64,000 bases of DNA from Actinomycetota bacterium (GTDB taxonomy: Bacteria > Actinomycetota > Humimicrobiia > Hakubellales > JAMDDV01). The notes below the pieces were generated by a model that worked only from the letters and a program-made list of their open reading frames with translations, was not told where the DNA came from and did no database searches. The DNA is taken from positions 89,760-153,759 of the forward strand of contig JAMDDV010000034.1 of NCBI GenBank assembly GCA_023488455.1, in the 5' to 3' direction. The translations under genes and the position numbers were made by a program. Numbering within the stretch: the stretch's first letter is position 1; each line of letters opens with the position of its first letter. Positions 47,961 to 56,696 of the stretch are shown in pieces.

Positions 47961-48689
47961 TTGGTTAAAAAACTAGCAGTAATCCCTGCATATAATGAAG
48001 AGGAGAGCATAGCCGTCGTGATAGAAGGCATAAAAAAGCTGGAGCCCACCTTCGACATTCTGATCGTCGACGATGCCTCAAACGACAGGACAATAGAACT
48101 TGCCAAAAAGCAGAACGCAACTGTTTTAGAGCACCCTTATAATTTAGGAGACGGTGCTGCGCGCCAAACTGGCTTCATATACGCAAAGCAAAATAATTAC
48201 GACATCGTTGTAACGCTTGACGGGGATGGCCAGCATGACCCAACTTCAATAAGAGAACTCAGCGGAGTCATCGAGAGCAATGAAGCGGATATTGCACTTG
48301 GTTCACGATTTTTGGGCACGGCGAGTTACCGCATAAATTTTTTTCGCAGGATTGGAATGCGGTTGTACGGGCTGATCTGCTCCATATTTATGAGGTCTAG
48401 AATCACGGATCCCACCTCTGGATTCAGAGCTCTTAACAAAAAAGCCATAAACCTCTTCACGACAGAGCTTTACCCACAAAAGTACCCCGATGCAAACGTG
48501 ATACTGCTTTCGCATTACGCAGGTTTAAAGGTAAAAGAGGTGCCGGTCAGGATGAATCAAAATATATCAGGCAAATCGATCCACAGCGGTCTAAGACCGC
48601 TGGGTTATATCTACATCATGACGTTATCAATATTCATGATGTTATTGAGAAAAAGAGAACTTATCAGGAGCAAAGACTATGGAATTTGA
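47961..48689 (+). CDS. GT2 glycosyltransferase (DPM/GtrB-like)
   Basis: 242 aa from TTG after AAAAGGGGAAA. Motifs are LAVIPAYNEEESIAVVIEG, IVDDASNDRT near 38, LDGDGQHDP (DXD) near 90, and DPTSGFRALNKKAI near 150. It lacks C-terminal membrane helices, but the next gene, a DUF2304 protein, supplies a separate membrane subunit. The GT2-DUF2304 pair is a known recurring arrangement. It probably makes a polyprenyl-phosphate sugar. Confidence 0.87.
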   Translation: MVKKLAVIPAYNEEESIAVVIEGIKKLEPTFDILIVDDASNDRTIELAKKQNATVLEHPYNLGDGAARQTGFIYAKQNNYDIVVTLDGDGQHDPTSIRELSGVIESNEADIALGSRFLGTASYRINFFRRIGMRLYGLICSIFMRSRITDPTSGFRALNKKAINLFTTELYPQKYPDANVILLSHYAGLKVKEVPVRMNQNISGKSIHSGLRPLGYIYIMTLSIFMMLLRKRELIRSKDYGI

Positions 48690-49113
48690 GATAAAAAATA
48701 TACTTGGTTTGGCAGCCAGCGTAATATTCCTTGTATATCTCATCTATCTGATTAAGAATTCCAAACTAAAGGAGGAGTATTCCTTTCTATGGATCGCTGT
48801 GGGCATAGTGATGATCATTATCAGCATCTTCCCGCAGACACTGAACTTTCTCAGGAGATTTCTGGGCTTCTCGTTCATCGAAAATATATTGTATTTCTTT
48901 AGCTTATTCTTCTTACTCGTGCTGAGCCTCCAGATGACGGTTCAAGTCTCAAGGCTTTCCAACCAGGCTAAAACACTTGCTCAGAAACTTGCCCTGCTTG
49001 AGGAAAAGCTAAATAAAAATACAAATCCCACCGATAATCGAGAGCTGGGAAATGAAATACAAACCACTGATAACCGGGAACAGAGAAATGAAACAATTAT
49101 TAATAAAAAATAA
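48679..49113 (+). CDS. DUF2304 membrane protein
   Basis: 144 aa with three hydrophobic helices (about 9-27, 38-54, 68-92), then a coiled-coil-like segment (RLSNQAKTLAQKLALLEEKL) and a low-complexity tail. The tail contains a 12-residue tandem repeat (TDNRELGNEIQT / TDNREQRNETI). DUF2304 proteins accompany DPM-like GT2 genes and may anchor them to the membrane. It overlaps the GT2 by 11 nt and the next oxidoreductase by 26 nt. Confidence 0.85.
   Translation: MEFEIKNILGLAASVIFLVYLIYLIKNSKLKEEYSFLWIAVGIVMIIISIFPQTLNFLRRFLGFSFIENILYFFSLFFLLVLSLQMTVQVSRLSNQAKTLAQKLALLEEKLNKNTNPTDNRELGNEIQTTDNREQRNETIINKK
49033..49104 (+). repeat. two-copy 36-nt tandem repeat spanning a start codon
   Basis: Units at 49033-49068 and 49069-49104 begin GATAATCGAG and GATAACCGGG and both carry GGGAA or GAGAA then ATGAAA. 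The period of 36 nt keeps frame in both overlapping genes. The duplication therefore repeats the end of the DUF2304 gene and the start region of the oxidoreductase, producing two in-frame ATGs at 49052 and 49088. Confidence 0.7.
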
Positions 49114-51202
49114 AAAAGTAATAGTCGAGGAACTTCCAGACCCCTCTATTTCCGAAAAGGAGCTGCTGGTAAGAAACGAATACTCAGCGGTCAGCACAGG
49201 AACTGAGCTTGCGATCCTACAGTCACAGTCCAAAAGTTTAATCGCAAAGGCACTGCAAAATCCACAGCTCATTAAAAATGCGTTAAAGATGGGGGTTGAA
49301 AAAGGAGCCAAGAGAACAGCAAGCGAAATAAAAAAAGTACTGGATGAACCCCAGCAACTTGGCTATAGCTGTGCGGGCACTGTCGTAAAGTGCGGCTCAA
49401 AGATAAGAAACTTTAAACCAGGCGACAGAGTCGCCTGTGCAGGAGCTAGTTTCGCAAATCATGCTGAAATGGTCGCTGTCCCTGAAAACCTGGCTGTAAG
49501 GGTCCCGGATGGCATTTCGCTGGAGGACGCATCCTTTACCGCGATTGGTGCCATCGCGCTTCAGGGAGTAAGAAGGCTTAACCCCCAGATCGGGGAAAAT
49601 ATTGCAGTCCTTGGCCTCGGCCTGCTCGGACTGATATCAGTCCAGATACTCAAGGCTTGTGGATGTCATGTCCTTGGCATCGACATCAAGGATTCAAGGC
49701 TAAAAATCGCAAAAAAACTGGGTGCTGACTTGACTTTAAACCCCGCGAAACAGGACATCGACTCAAGAACGCTGACATGGGATAGAGGTGCGGATGCGGT
49801 AATAGTCACAGCATCATCTGGAAACGGCGATGTGCTCAACTTTGCATCCAAAATCTGCAGGAAAAAGGGCAAGATAGTGCTGGTAGGAGGCATTGATATA
49901 AGCGCAGAGCGAGATGAAATATACAAGAAAGAGCTCGATATCCTTATGTCAACCTCACTTGGACCCGGAAGATATGATCTCGCATATGAGGAGAAAGGCG
50001 TTGACTATCCCTATTCATACATCAGGTGGACCGAGAACAGAAATATGAAATCATTTTTAAATCTCCTGTCGCAGAACAAGATCATGTTGAGCCCACTAAT
50101 CGGTCTTAAAGTTAAAATAGACGACGCTGCAACTATCTATCAGAAGATAAAAGAACAGGATGCAATAACAGCGGTGATCCACTATCCTGAAGATGTTCGC
50201 GAGCTAAGAAAAATCGAGACCAGAACAACGCAAAAAAAGAAGATCGATTCGAACACGATCAAACTTGCTTTCGTCGGAGCTGGAGCTTTTGCGACATCCT
50301 ATCACCTGCCAAACCTCGTAAAAATCCCTGATTTCGACCTTACCTATCTGATCGATACCAACGAGGCGAGGGCAAAAGAGCTCGCGCGAAGATTTAATGT
50401 ACATTGGGTAGCGTCAGATTATCTAACTGCTATTGAAGACCCAGGCATAAAGGCAGCAATAATAAGCACAAGACATGACCTGCACGCAAAAATAGCGATC
50501 GACTTGTTAAAAAGAGATATCGGAGTACTCATTGAGAAACCTGCGGCAGTGAATCTTAATGAGCTAAAAAGACTGAAAAATGCAGCCGCAAAATCAAACG
50601 GAGTATTCACGGTTGGCTTCAACAGAAGATTCTCCCCGCTAACATTAAAGCTTCTTGATCTCCTCAATCCTCCCCAAACACCAATGGTCATCTCATACAG
50701 GATCAATGCAGGCATGCTGCCCATCGATAGCTGGCCTCGCGACGAAGAGATCGGTGGAGGAAGAGTCGTGGGTGAGATATGCCATTTCATCGATTACTGC
50801 AGTTTCATAGCAAAATCGAGGATATCAGACATCTCATTTAAAAGGGTGTTTAGCGATAACGAAAAGCTGGAACCCGAAAGCAACATAACAATCGCAATTT
50901 CATTTCAAAATGGCAGCATCGCAAACATTACTTACACGACACTTGGCGGTGCAGCGCAGAATAAGGAAAATATCGAGATATTTTGCGAGAGTAGTTCTTA
51001 TGTGCTTGATGATTTCAGGAGCCTGACCATATTTGGAAAGAAGAAACACATAACCGCCTTAAAAGCACAGGACAAGGGCCACTTCAATGAACTGGTTGAA
51101 TTTCTAAAGCTGCTCAGAGGCGAGGATAACCTCTGTCCAACCCTTGAGGAGATCATCGAGACCACCGAAGCCACCATCAAAATCCGCGATAATATAATTT
51201 AG
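49088..51202 (+). CDS. bi-domain oxidoreductase: MDR-like + Gfo/Idh/MocA
   Basis: 704 aa from ATG 49088; an in-frame ATG at 49052 is the duplicated alternative. Residues 1-370 are a medium-chain dehydrogenase with PGDRVACAG and an NAD fold at AVLGLGLLGLISVQIL near 170. The usual zinc Cys near the N-terminus is replaced by VSTGTE, so it is probably not an alcohol dehydrogenase. From about 390 a Gfo/Idh domain follows: LAFVGAGAFATSYHL, then IEKPAAVN with the catalytic Lys near 482. This architecture recurs beside heparinase-like genes and GTs in exopolysaccharide clusters. It probably oxidises or dehydrates a sugar nucleotide. Confidence 0.88.
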   Translation: MKQLLIKNKKVIVEELPDPSISEKELLVRNEYSAVSTGTELAILQSQSKSLIAKALQNPQLIKNALKMGVEKGAKRTASEIKKVLDEPQQLGYSCAGTVVKCGSKIRNFKPGDRVACAGASFANHAEMVAVPENLAVRVPDGISLEDASFTAIGAIALQGVRRLNPQIGENIAVLGLGLLGLISVQILKACGCHVLGIDIKDSRLKIAKKLGADLTLNPAKQDIDSRTLTWDRGADAVIVTASSGNGDVLNFASKICRKKGKIVLVGGIDISAERDEIYKKELDILMSTSLGPGRYDLAYEEKGVDYPYSYIRWTENRNMKSFLNLLSQNKIMLSPLIGLKVKIDDAATIYQKIKEQDAITAVIHYPEDVRELRKIETRTTQKKKIDSNTIKLAFVGAGAFATSYHLPNLVKIPDFDLTYLIDTNEARAKELARRFNVHWVASDYLTAIEDPGIKAAIISTRHDLHAKIAIDLLKRDIGVLIEKPAAVNLNELKRLKNAAAKSNGVFTVGFNRRFSPLTLKLLDLLNPPQTPMVISYRINAGMLPIDSWPRDEEIGGGRVVGEICHFIDYCSFIAKSRISDISFKRVFSDNEKLEPESNITIAISFQNGSIANITYTTLGGAAQNKENIEIFCESSSYVLDDFRSLTIFGKKKHITALKAQDKGHFNELVEFLKLLRGEDNLCPTLEEIIETTEATIKIRDNII

Positions 51203-52537
51203 ATGGGAAAGTACCATATTTTATACATTTCCTGGGAAGCGCCGCCAATGGCATCGCCAGGTGTTTACAGGATAATAGGTTTTCTCAGATACATCGATAT
51301 AGAAAAGTGGGATGTAAGCCTGCTCACCACACTGCCCGACTATCATCCGTTCAGTGTTGATAAATCGCTTTGCAAGTTATTGCCCGTGGAGTTCAGAATA
51401 TTCAGGACGAAAATCCTCGGTTCGCTGTTAATGGAAAGTCACCTTGCTAAAAAAATGATCATGGCAAAATCCACTCAAGATACCAGCGCTGCAAATGCTG
51501 GTGCGACGGGCATCCTCTCAAAGATATCTTCGCTATTTTTCATACCCGATCACCTCATCAGATGGAGACCTTATGCAGTTAACGCGGCAAGAAAAATAGA
51601 TGCTCAAAAAAATATCGATATCATCTATTCGACATCACCATTTGCAAGCGATCACCTGATCGGACTCAAACTCAAGAGAATGTTCAACTGTCCCTGGGTT
51701 GTTGAACTGCGCGATCACTGGTCAGCAAATCCTTTCATAAAATACCCCACCAGTTATCATAAAAGCAGAAACTACAAACTCGAAAGCGAAGTATTAAGAA
51801 GATCTGACCTTGTGATCACGGTATCAGATGAGATGAAAGAGGAACTTATCGAGCTCCACCCTGAAGTCAAAAAATCTAAGTTCATAACAGTAACCAACGG
51901 ATTTGAACCAAACGATACCCAAGTGACACAGGATAAAAAAAGCAGCGATAAGATAATAATCTCACACACTGGAAGCTTCTATGGGGCGAGAAATCCACTT
52001 TCTTTTCTCAAAGCCCTAAAGGAGCTGCTGATCGAAGAACCGTCATTCAAAAAAAAGGTTGAAATAGTATTTGCAGGAAGCATTGAGCCAGGATTTCTGC
52101 GCGAAATACAAAACATAAAACTCGGTGAGAACTTAAAGATGCTGGGCCAAATGACAAGAGATGAGAGCATCGAGTTACAGCAGAGTTCCGACATCCTGCT
52201 TCTAATCCCAGGGCCAGGTAGAGGGACCTTATCAGGTAAGACATTTGAATACCTAAAAGCCAGAAAACCTGTACTGCTGCTCGTCGAGGATGAGCAGTCC
52301 TCGACTGTAAAAGTCCTAAAAAGGGCAGGACTGAGCATATCCACTGATATAAATAACAAAAACGAGATAAAAAAGAAACTACACGAAATAGTAAATAAGC
52401 TGCTCAATAAAGAGATGGACTTAAAGCCAGATGAGGAATATATTAACTCTTTCAGAAGAGATGCGATCATCAATAAATTCGAAATTGAACTACTCAACTT
52501 AGTCAAAGAGCAAAAGAGATATGGACTTCAGCCTTAA
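51203..52537 (+). CDS. GT4-like glycosyltransferase
   Basis: 444 aa, ATG immediately after the oxidoreductase stop. It begins LYISWEAPPMASPGVYRIIGFL, with IYSTSPFASDHLIGL and WVVELRDHWSANPF near 175, typical of the WcaI-like subgroup. The C-terminal half has ISHTGSFYGARNPLSFLKAL near 255 and GTLSGKTFEYLKARKPVLLL near 345. Length is normal. It overlaps the radical SAM gene by 17 nt. Confidence 0.88.
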   Translation: MGKYHILYISWEAPPMASPGVYRIIGFLRYIDIEKWDVSLLTTLPDYHPFSVDKSLCKLLPVEFRIFRTKILGSLLMESHLAKKMIMAKSTQDTSAANAGATGILSKISSLFFIPDHLIRWRPYAVNAARKIDAQKNIDIIYSTSPFASDHLIGLKLKRMFNCPWVVELRDHWSANPFIKYPTSYHKSRNYKLESEVLRRSDLVITVSDEMKEELIELHPEVKKSKFITVTNGFEPNDTQVTQDKKSSDKIIISHTGSFYGARNPLSFLKALKELLIEEPSFKKKVEIVFAGSIEPGFLREIQNIKLGENLKMLGQMTRDESIELQQSSDILLLIPGPGRGTLSGKTFEYLKARKPVLLLVEDEQSSTVKVLKRAGLSISTDINNKNEIKKKLHEIVNKLLNKEMDLKPDEEYINSFRRDAIINKFEIELLNLVKEQKRYGLQP

Positions 52538-53663
52538 CATAAGAGTACCAGGAGAGCTGGTGAGGTTCAGGAGCTTCGCGTTATCATTCCTGAAACACAA
52601 CACCCCCAAAAAATTAAAAAATTTCCTTACGATAGAATACGAACTTGCAAGGCGAAGGACCCGTCTAACAGGCTTCCCCTATATCCTCAAAATAGACCCA
52701 TCCAACAAATGTAACCTGAGATGCCCTATGTGCTTTACGGGCAGGAAAATGGGACAGAGGGAATTCGGGGTCATGGAATTCTCCACTTACCGGAAGATCC
52801 TTGATGAATTAGGTAAATATGCTTATAGAGTCTTGCTATACGGGCAGGGTGAGCCGTTCATGGTGAAGAACATTGAAGAGATGATCGGCGAAGCAACGGA
52901 TAGAAACATTGGGGTCTCCATAAGTAGCAACCTTAATATCCTGAGCGAAGAACAGGCAGTAAAGATAGTGTCATCAGGTTTAGAACACCTGATAGTCTCC
53001 CTTGATGGCGCAAATCAGGAGAGTTACCAGAGATACCGAGTTGGCGGAAATTTCGATAAAGTGATAAATAATATAAAAATGATCTCAGCGATCAAGGAAA
53101 AGATGAAGACCAGATATCCGATAATCGAGTGGCAGTACCTGGTCATGCGCCATAACGAAAATGAAATAGAAACGGCAAAGAAAATCGCAGATGAAATTGG
53201 TGTTAACGTGATCAGATTCTCTCCTTTTAGCTTCATCTCCCCGCCAACAAAAGAGGAAATCGAAGAGTGGGTACCCCAAAACGACAGGATTAGATACATG
53301 GATAACAGCGGGCAGAGCACAAATCTTTACAAAGAACAGACCGTCTGCTCATGGTTATATAGAACTGTGGTGATAAATTGGGATGGCGGGATATCACCGT
53401 GCTGTTCCTACCATTTTACTGGCTTCCCAAGAAACGATTTCGGAAACATAAACGAGCAGTGCTTTCGCGAAATCTGGAATAACGCGGTATATCAGTTCTC
53501 AAGAAAGCTTGTCTCAAACCGTAAAGTGTCAAGTGAGGAGAAGGTTAGAACAGGCTGCTACTCCTGTGAAATGCTGAACCTCAAGTTTCTAAACGAACTT
53601 CGAAGGAAAGTGGAGTCGGAGCTCCAGCAGCATCAGAATGAAAGAGACCGCTCTCAGGAATAA
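52521..53663 (+). CDS. radical SAM/SPASM enzyme
   Basis: 380 aa. The radical SAM motif CNLRCPMC is near 64, with YGQGEPF near 112. The C-terminal SPASM cysteines are in VCSWLYRT, CCSYHFTG and GCYSCEMLN. It differs from the SPASM enzyme at 10086 in overall sequence. It lies between a GT4 and a convergent heparinase-like gene, whose 3' end it overlaps by 83 nt. The substrate is unknown; sugar or peptide modification is possible. Confidence 0.87.
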   Translation: MDFSLNIRVPGELVRFRSFALSFLKHNTPKKLKNFLTIEYELARRRTRLTGFPYILKIDPSNKCNLRCPMCFTGRKMGQREFGVMEFSTYRKILDELGKYAYRVLLYGQGEPFMVKNIEEMIGEATDRNIGVSISSNLNILSEEQAVKIVSSGLEHLIVSLDGANQESYQRYRVGGNFDKVINNIKMISAIKEKMKTRYPIIEWQYLVMRHNENEIETAKKIADEIGVNVIRFSPFSFISPPTKEEIEEWVPQNDRIRYMDNSGQSTNLYKEQTVCSWLYRTVVINWDGGISPCCSYHFTGFPRNDFGNINEQCFREIWNNAVYQFSRKLVSNRKVSSEEKVRTGCYSCEMLNLKFLNELRRKVESELQQHQNERDRSQE

Positions 53664-55485
53664 GCGATATCCGCTGAGACGGTTTTACATGGCCGTAGTA
53701 TCTTGAATACTTGATCTCATCTACATTGACATCAAAAAGAGCAGGTAATTTAAATATAACTTTAAGTCCATCTCCTGTTATGCGAACGGACTTCGTCTGC
53801 TGGTCAGCTTCATCAATGCCCTCTACTCTTAAATAAGAAGATAGTATAAAGCTCCACTTCAGGTTTAGATTAACAATATTCGAATACACGAAATCGGTAA
53901 TCCTGACACATGTATCATCAGCAATAGTGAACAGCCTTTCTACCCTTGCATACTTACCTCGTCTTTCTCTGAAAAATAGTCCAACTCTAAAGCTATCCCC
54001 TGCCCTGTCCAGATCATATACCATCCTGCTGTTTGCGAACGATATGAACGGATTTTTAAGGTATTCTCTCTGGGGATAACCCTGCAAAGATATCGTGGAA
54101 TGGCTCTCTTCGCTCCTGAATACAACCCTGACTTCATGATCCGAATACAGAAAGCTACCCGGGTCGCCAAATACTTTCCTGTCCTTAAAATAGAGACAAA
54201 AAGATAGATAATCGCTGTGTGCATGACTCCCGATCTTAAACTCCCTGCTGCCTGGAAATCTGAAGACTACCCTGCAAAGTCCTCTACTCAGTGACCCAAA
54301 CCCAGCCTCCTCATCAACCCATAAATCAGTACCATCTGGACTTAAAGTTTTGCTTGTCGAAAACCTTCCCCTCAGCCCATCTCTCTCTCCTGCTACCTCA
54401 TGCCGCCCAGAAAAGACCTCATCATAAATCTTCCTCAGGTAGCTTCTGTCTGATTGCTCATCTGTGGAAATAGAGTCAAATCTCAAAACCCTGGCTGAAT
54501 CGTCATCACCCATGCTGGGAACAATCAAATTTTCCCCAACCAATGAAGCCAACGAATCGTACATCTCCCCCGCTCTGCTCAATAATTTAGGATCAGCCTC
54601 AATTTCTTCGCTCATTCCATAAACAAGCGCAAAAAGAAGATACGCCTCCAGTACAAAAACTGCATAAGGAAGAGAGGATTCCAGCAGAAGACCATCTATG
54701 CTGACCTGGTTTTCTAGCGTCTCCTCTATAATTTTCAGAGCTCTGTGGGCCGTCTCATTCAGCGAAAGAGCCCTCGAGACGATATACAGAATGCATGCCT
54801 CCACAATAAGGTGATTGGACGGCAACCCGTCCCCAAACTCAAGGTTGTCTTGAAGATACCCAAAACCATCAGAGAGCAGTCCTGACAATTCATATTTTAT
54901 GGCATCACCCAAATTACCCTGCCTGCTCAGTATTGCACCCGTGACAAGGATATTCATCAACCTTATAGCAACCTCAAGCGGGCTCTCCCAGTTAACGTCA
55001 AGGGGAAACCTGTTAGCTGACCTCCAGCTTGCTACCACACCAAGCAACTGCTCCTCTAAAATGTGCCCTGCTTCTGAATTCGAAGAAGCTATATATCTAG
55101 CCATTAATGGCAAAAACTGAAGTCTCGAGATCTCCCAGATAAAACGCCTATCCTTTGACACCACCGAACCAACACTGCTTAGCTGGATGTCCTCCCATCC
55201 CCTCCATATTAAATCATCTAACCTCAGACTCATTTCAGGATTTCCGAAAATCGGGATCTCATCAAACTCCTCAAGAGGCTTGGAGTCGTCGAAAAGCTCA
55301 GCTACTACCTGGGCGGCAGAAGAACTGAAAACCAGACTTAAGTCCACCTTATCTATTTCAGGAACGCGAACTTTCCTATATGATCTCTTAATAAATATTC
55401 TCCTGACAGCTCTAAATATAACCGAGGGTATGTTCTTTCTGGGGATTATCTGCAGAAGCCTAATTCTTTCTTTAATCATGTTCAT
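53581..55485 (-). CDS. heparinase II/III-like protein
   Basis: 634 aa. The N-terminal alpha/alpha part (about 60-340) has the family motif WRSANRFPLDVNWESPLEVA and GDGLPSNHLIVEACIL. The C-terminal beta domain has GSHAHSDYLSFCLYFKDRK near 415 with candidate catalytic His residues, then FGDPGSFLYS. No N-terminal signal peptide or membrane helix is visible, although true lyases of this class are exported. This recurs in capsule loci, where the role is uncertain (synthase-associated epimerase or lyase). It is coupled to the GT4 upstream by a 4-nt overlap. Confidence 0.86.
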   Translation of the reverse strand: MNMIKERIRLLQIIPRKNIPSVIFRAVRRIFIKRSYRKVRVPEIDKVDLSLVFSSSAAQVVAELFDDSKPLEEFDEIPIFGNPEMSLRLDDLIWRGWEDIQLSSVGSVVSKDRRFIWEISRLQFLPLMARYIASSNSEAGHILEEQLLGVVASWRSANRFPLDVNWESPLEVAIRLMNILVTGAILSRQGNLGDAIKYELSGLLSDGFGYLQDNLEFGDGLPSNHLIVEACILYIVSRALSLNETAHRALKIIEETLENQVSIDGLLLESSLPYAVFVLEAYLLFALVYGMSEEIEADPKLLSRAGEMYDSLASLVGENLIVPSMGDDDSARVLRFDSISTDEQSDRSYLRKIYDEVFSGRHEVAGERDGLRGRFSTSKTLSPDGTDLWVDEEAGFGSLSRGLCRVVFRFPGSREFKIGSHAHSDYLSFCLYFKDRKVFGDPGSFLYSDHEVRVVFRSEESHSTISLQGYPQREYLKNPFISFANSRMVYDLDRAGDSFRVGLFFRERRGKYARVERLFTIADDTCVRITDFVYSNIVNLNLKWSFILSSYLRVEGIDEADQQTKSVRITGDGLKVIFKLPALFDVNVDEIKYSRYYGHVKPSQRISLIPESGLFHSDAAGAPTPLSFEVRLET

Positions 55486-56696
55486 TTATCTGCAACCAAC
55501 TCCTCGTATATCGCTACTATCCGGGGCAGGTTTATCTCCTTGTTGAACTTGGTAAGCGCAATCTCATATGCTCGCTCGCCCATTGCCCTGGTAAGATCGT
55601 CGTCACCTAGCACTTTTTCTATGGCAGCAATTAACTCATTTACATCACCAGGCCTAATTAACAGACCTGATTCTCCATCAATTATAACTTCATCCGGACC
55701 GGGCAGATTCGATGCAATGGTTGGCTTTGCCATCGCCCCTGCCTCAATCAAGGGTCGCGGAAAATGCGGAACGGTTGATGGGAATACCACTACATCGCTT
55801 GCTGCAATAAGCAGTGGGACATCGGAAACGCTACCAGATAAGATAAAGTTTGTATTAGGCAATGTGGAAGCGATCTTAACAACATTCTTATTGTACCTAT
55901 TCACCCATGGCAGTTTATTAGCAAACCTCTTTAATCCACTTAATCTTGAAAAATCCGGAAAGTTCCCCGCAAGGATAAAATAGTAATCTCTTCTCACCTT
56001 AAGTATCTCTTTTGCAACCTCCAGAAATACGAGTGTACCTTTTGGCTTCGAGGTTCCGCCCAGCATCAAGACGACCTTGCCATCTTCGGGAATACCGAGT
56101 TCATCCCCGTAAACTTTGCCATTAAGATTTCTGTCAAAAAAGTCGAAATCAACGTAATTGTAAATAACGTTGACTTTTGAACTTGACTTTAGTCTCCTTG
56201 CATTATCATTACATATAGCGATAACCTGATCTGAATATCTGTTGATCATCCACCTCAGAATTGCCCTTCTTACGCCAAAATATCCCCTTGCTATCGGTTC
56301 CCTTATGTGCCATATCACCTTTTTGCCTGATGCTTTCGCTGCAATGGCAAAGGCTGAAAGCGTGGACGAATTCAGATGCACGATGTCAGGGTCTTCATCA
56401 GCGATGATCTTTTTTGCCCCGACAACAGTTGAGAAGAAGTTCAAAAATTTGGTAATAAATCTCACGGGGGAGCTGATACCATACCAATCCAGGTAAGTAT
56501 GGCTGTAGTCATGAATTCCCCTGCCTGTTATTACGCGTGCCCCTGATTCTCTAAACAGATCAACAACGGGACCATCCTTCAGGCAGACGACGATTGGATC
56601 AAACTTATTCCTGGGAAGACCTTCTATTAAAAACCTGAGGCTTTGCGGCGCCCCTCCAATTCCACCCTCATGATGAAAATACAAAACCTTTATCAT
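55482..56696 (-). CDS. GT4 glycosyltransferase
   Basis: 404 aa. The N-terminal FHHEGGIGGAPQSLRFLIEGL contains the glycine loop, with HLNSSTLSAFAIAAKASGKK and HIREPIARG. The C-terminal half has VVLMLGGTSKPKGTLVFLEVA near 210 and FPSTVPHFPRPLIEAGAMAKPTIASNLPG near 310. It immediately follows asnB and overlaps the heparinase-like gene by 4 nt. It is a normal-length GT-B enzyme. Substrate is unknown. Confidence 0.91.
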   Translation of the reverse strand: MIKVLYFHHEGGIGGAPQSLRFLIEGLPRNKFDPIVVCLKDGPVVDLFRESGARVITGRGIHDYSHTYLDWYGISSPVRFITKFLNFFSTVVGAKKIIADEDPDIVHLNSSTLSAFAIAAKASGKKVIWHIREPIARGYFGVRRAILRWMINRYSDQVIAICNDNARRLKSSSKVNVIYNYVDFDFFDRNLNGKVYGDELGIPEDGKVVLMLGGTSKPKGTLVFLEVAKEILKVRRDYYFILAGNFPDFSRLSGLKRFANKLPWVNRYNKNVVKIASTLPNTNFILSGSVSDVPLLIAASDVVVFPSTVPHFPRPLIEAGAMAKPTIASNLPGPDEVIIDGESGLLIRPGDVNELIAAIEKVLGDDDLTRAMGERAYEIALTKFNKEINLPRIVAIYEELVADK

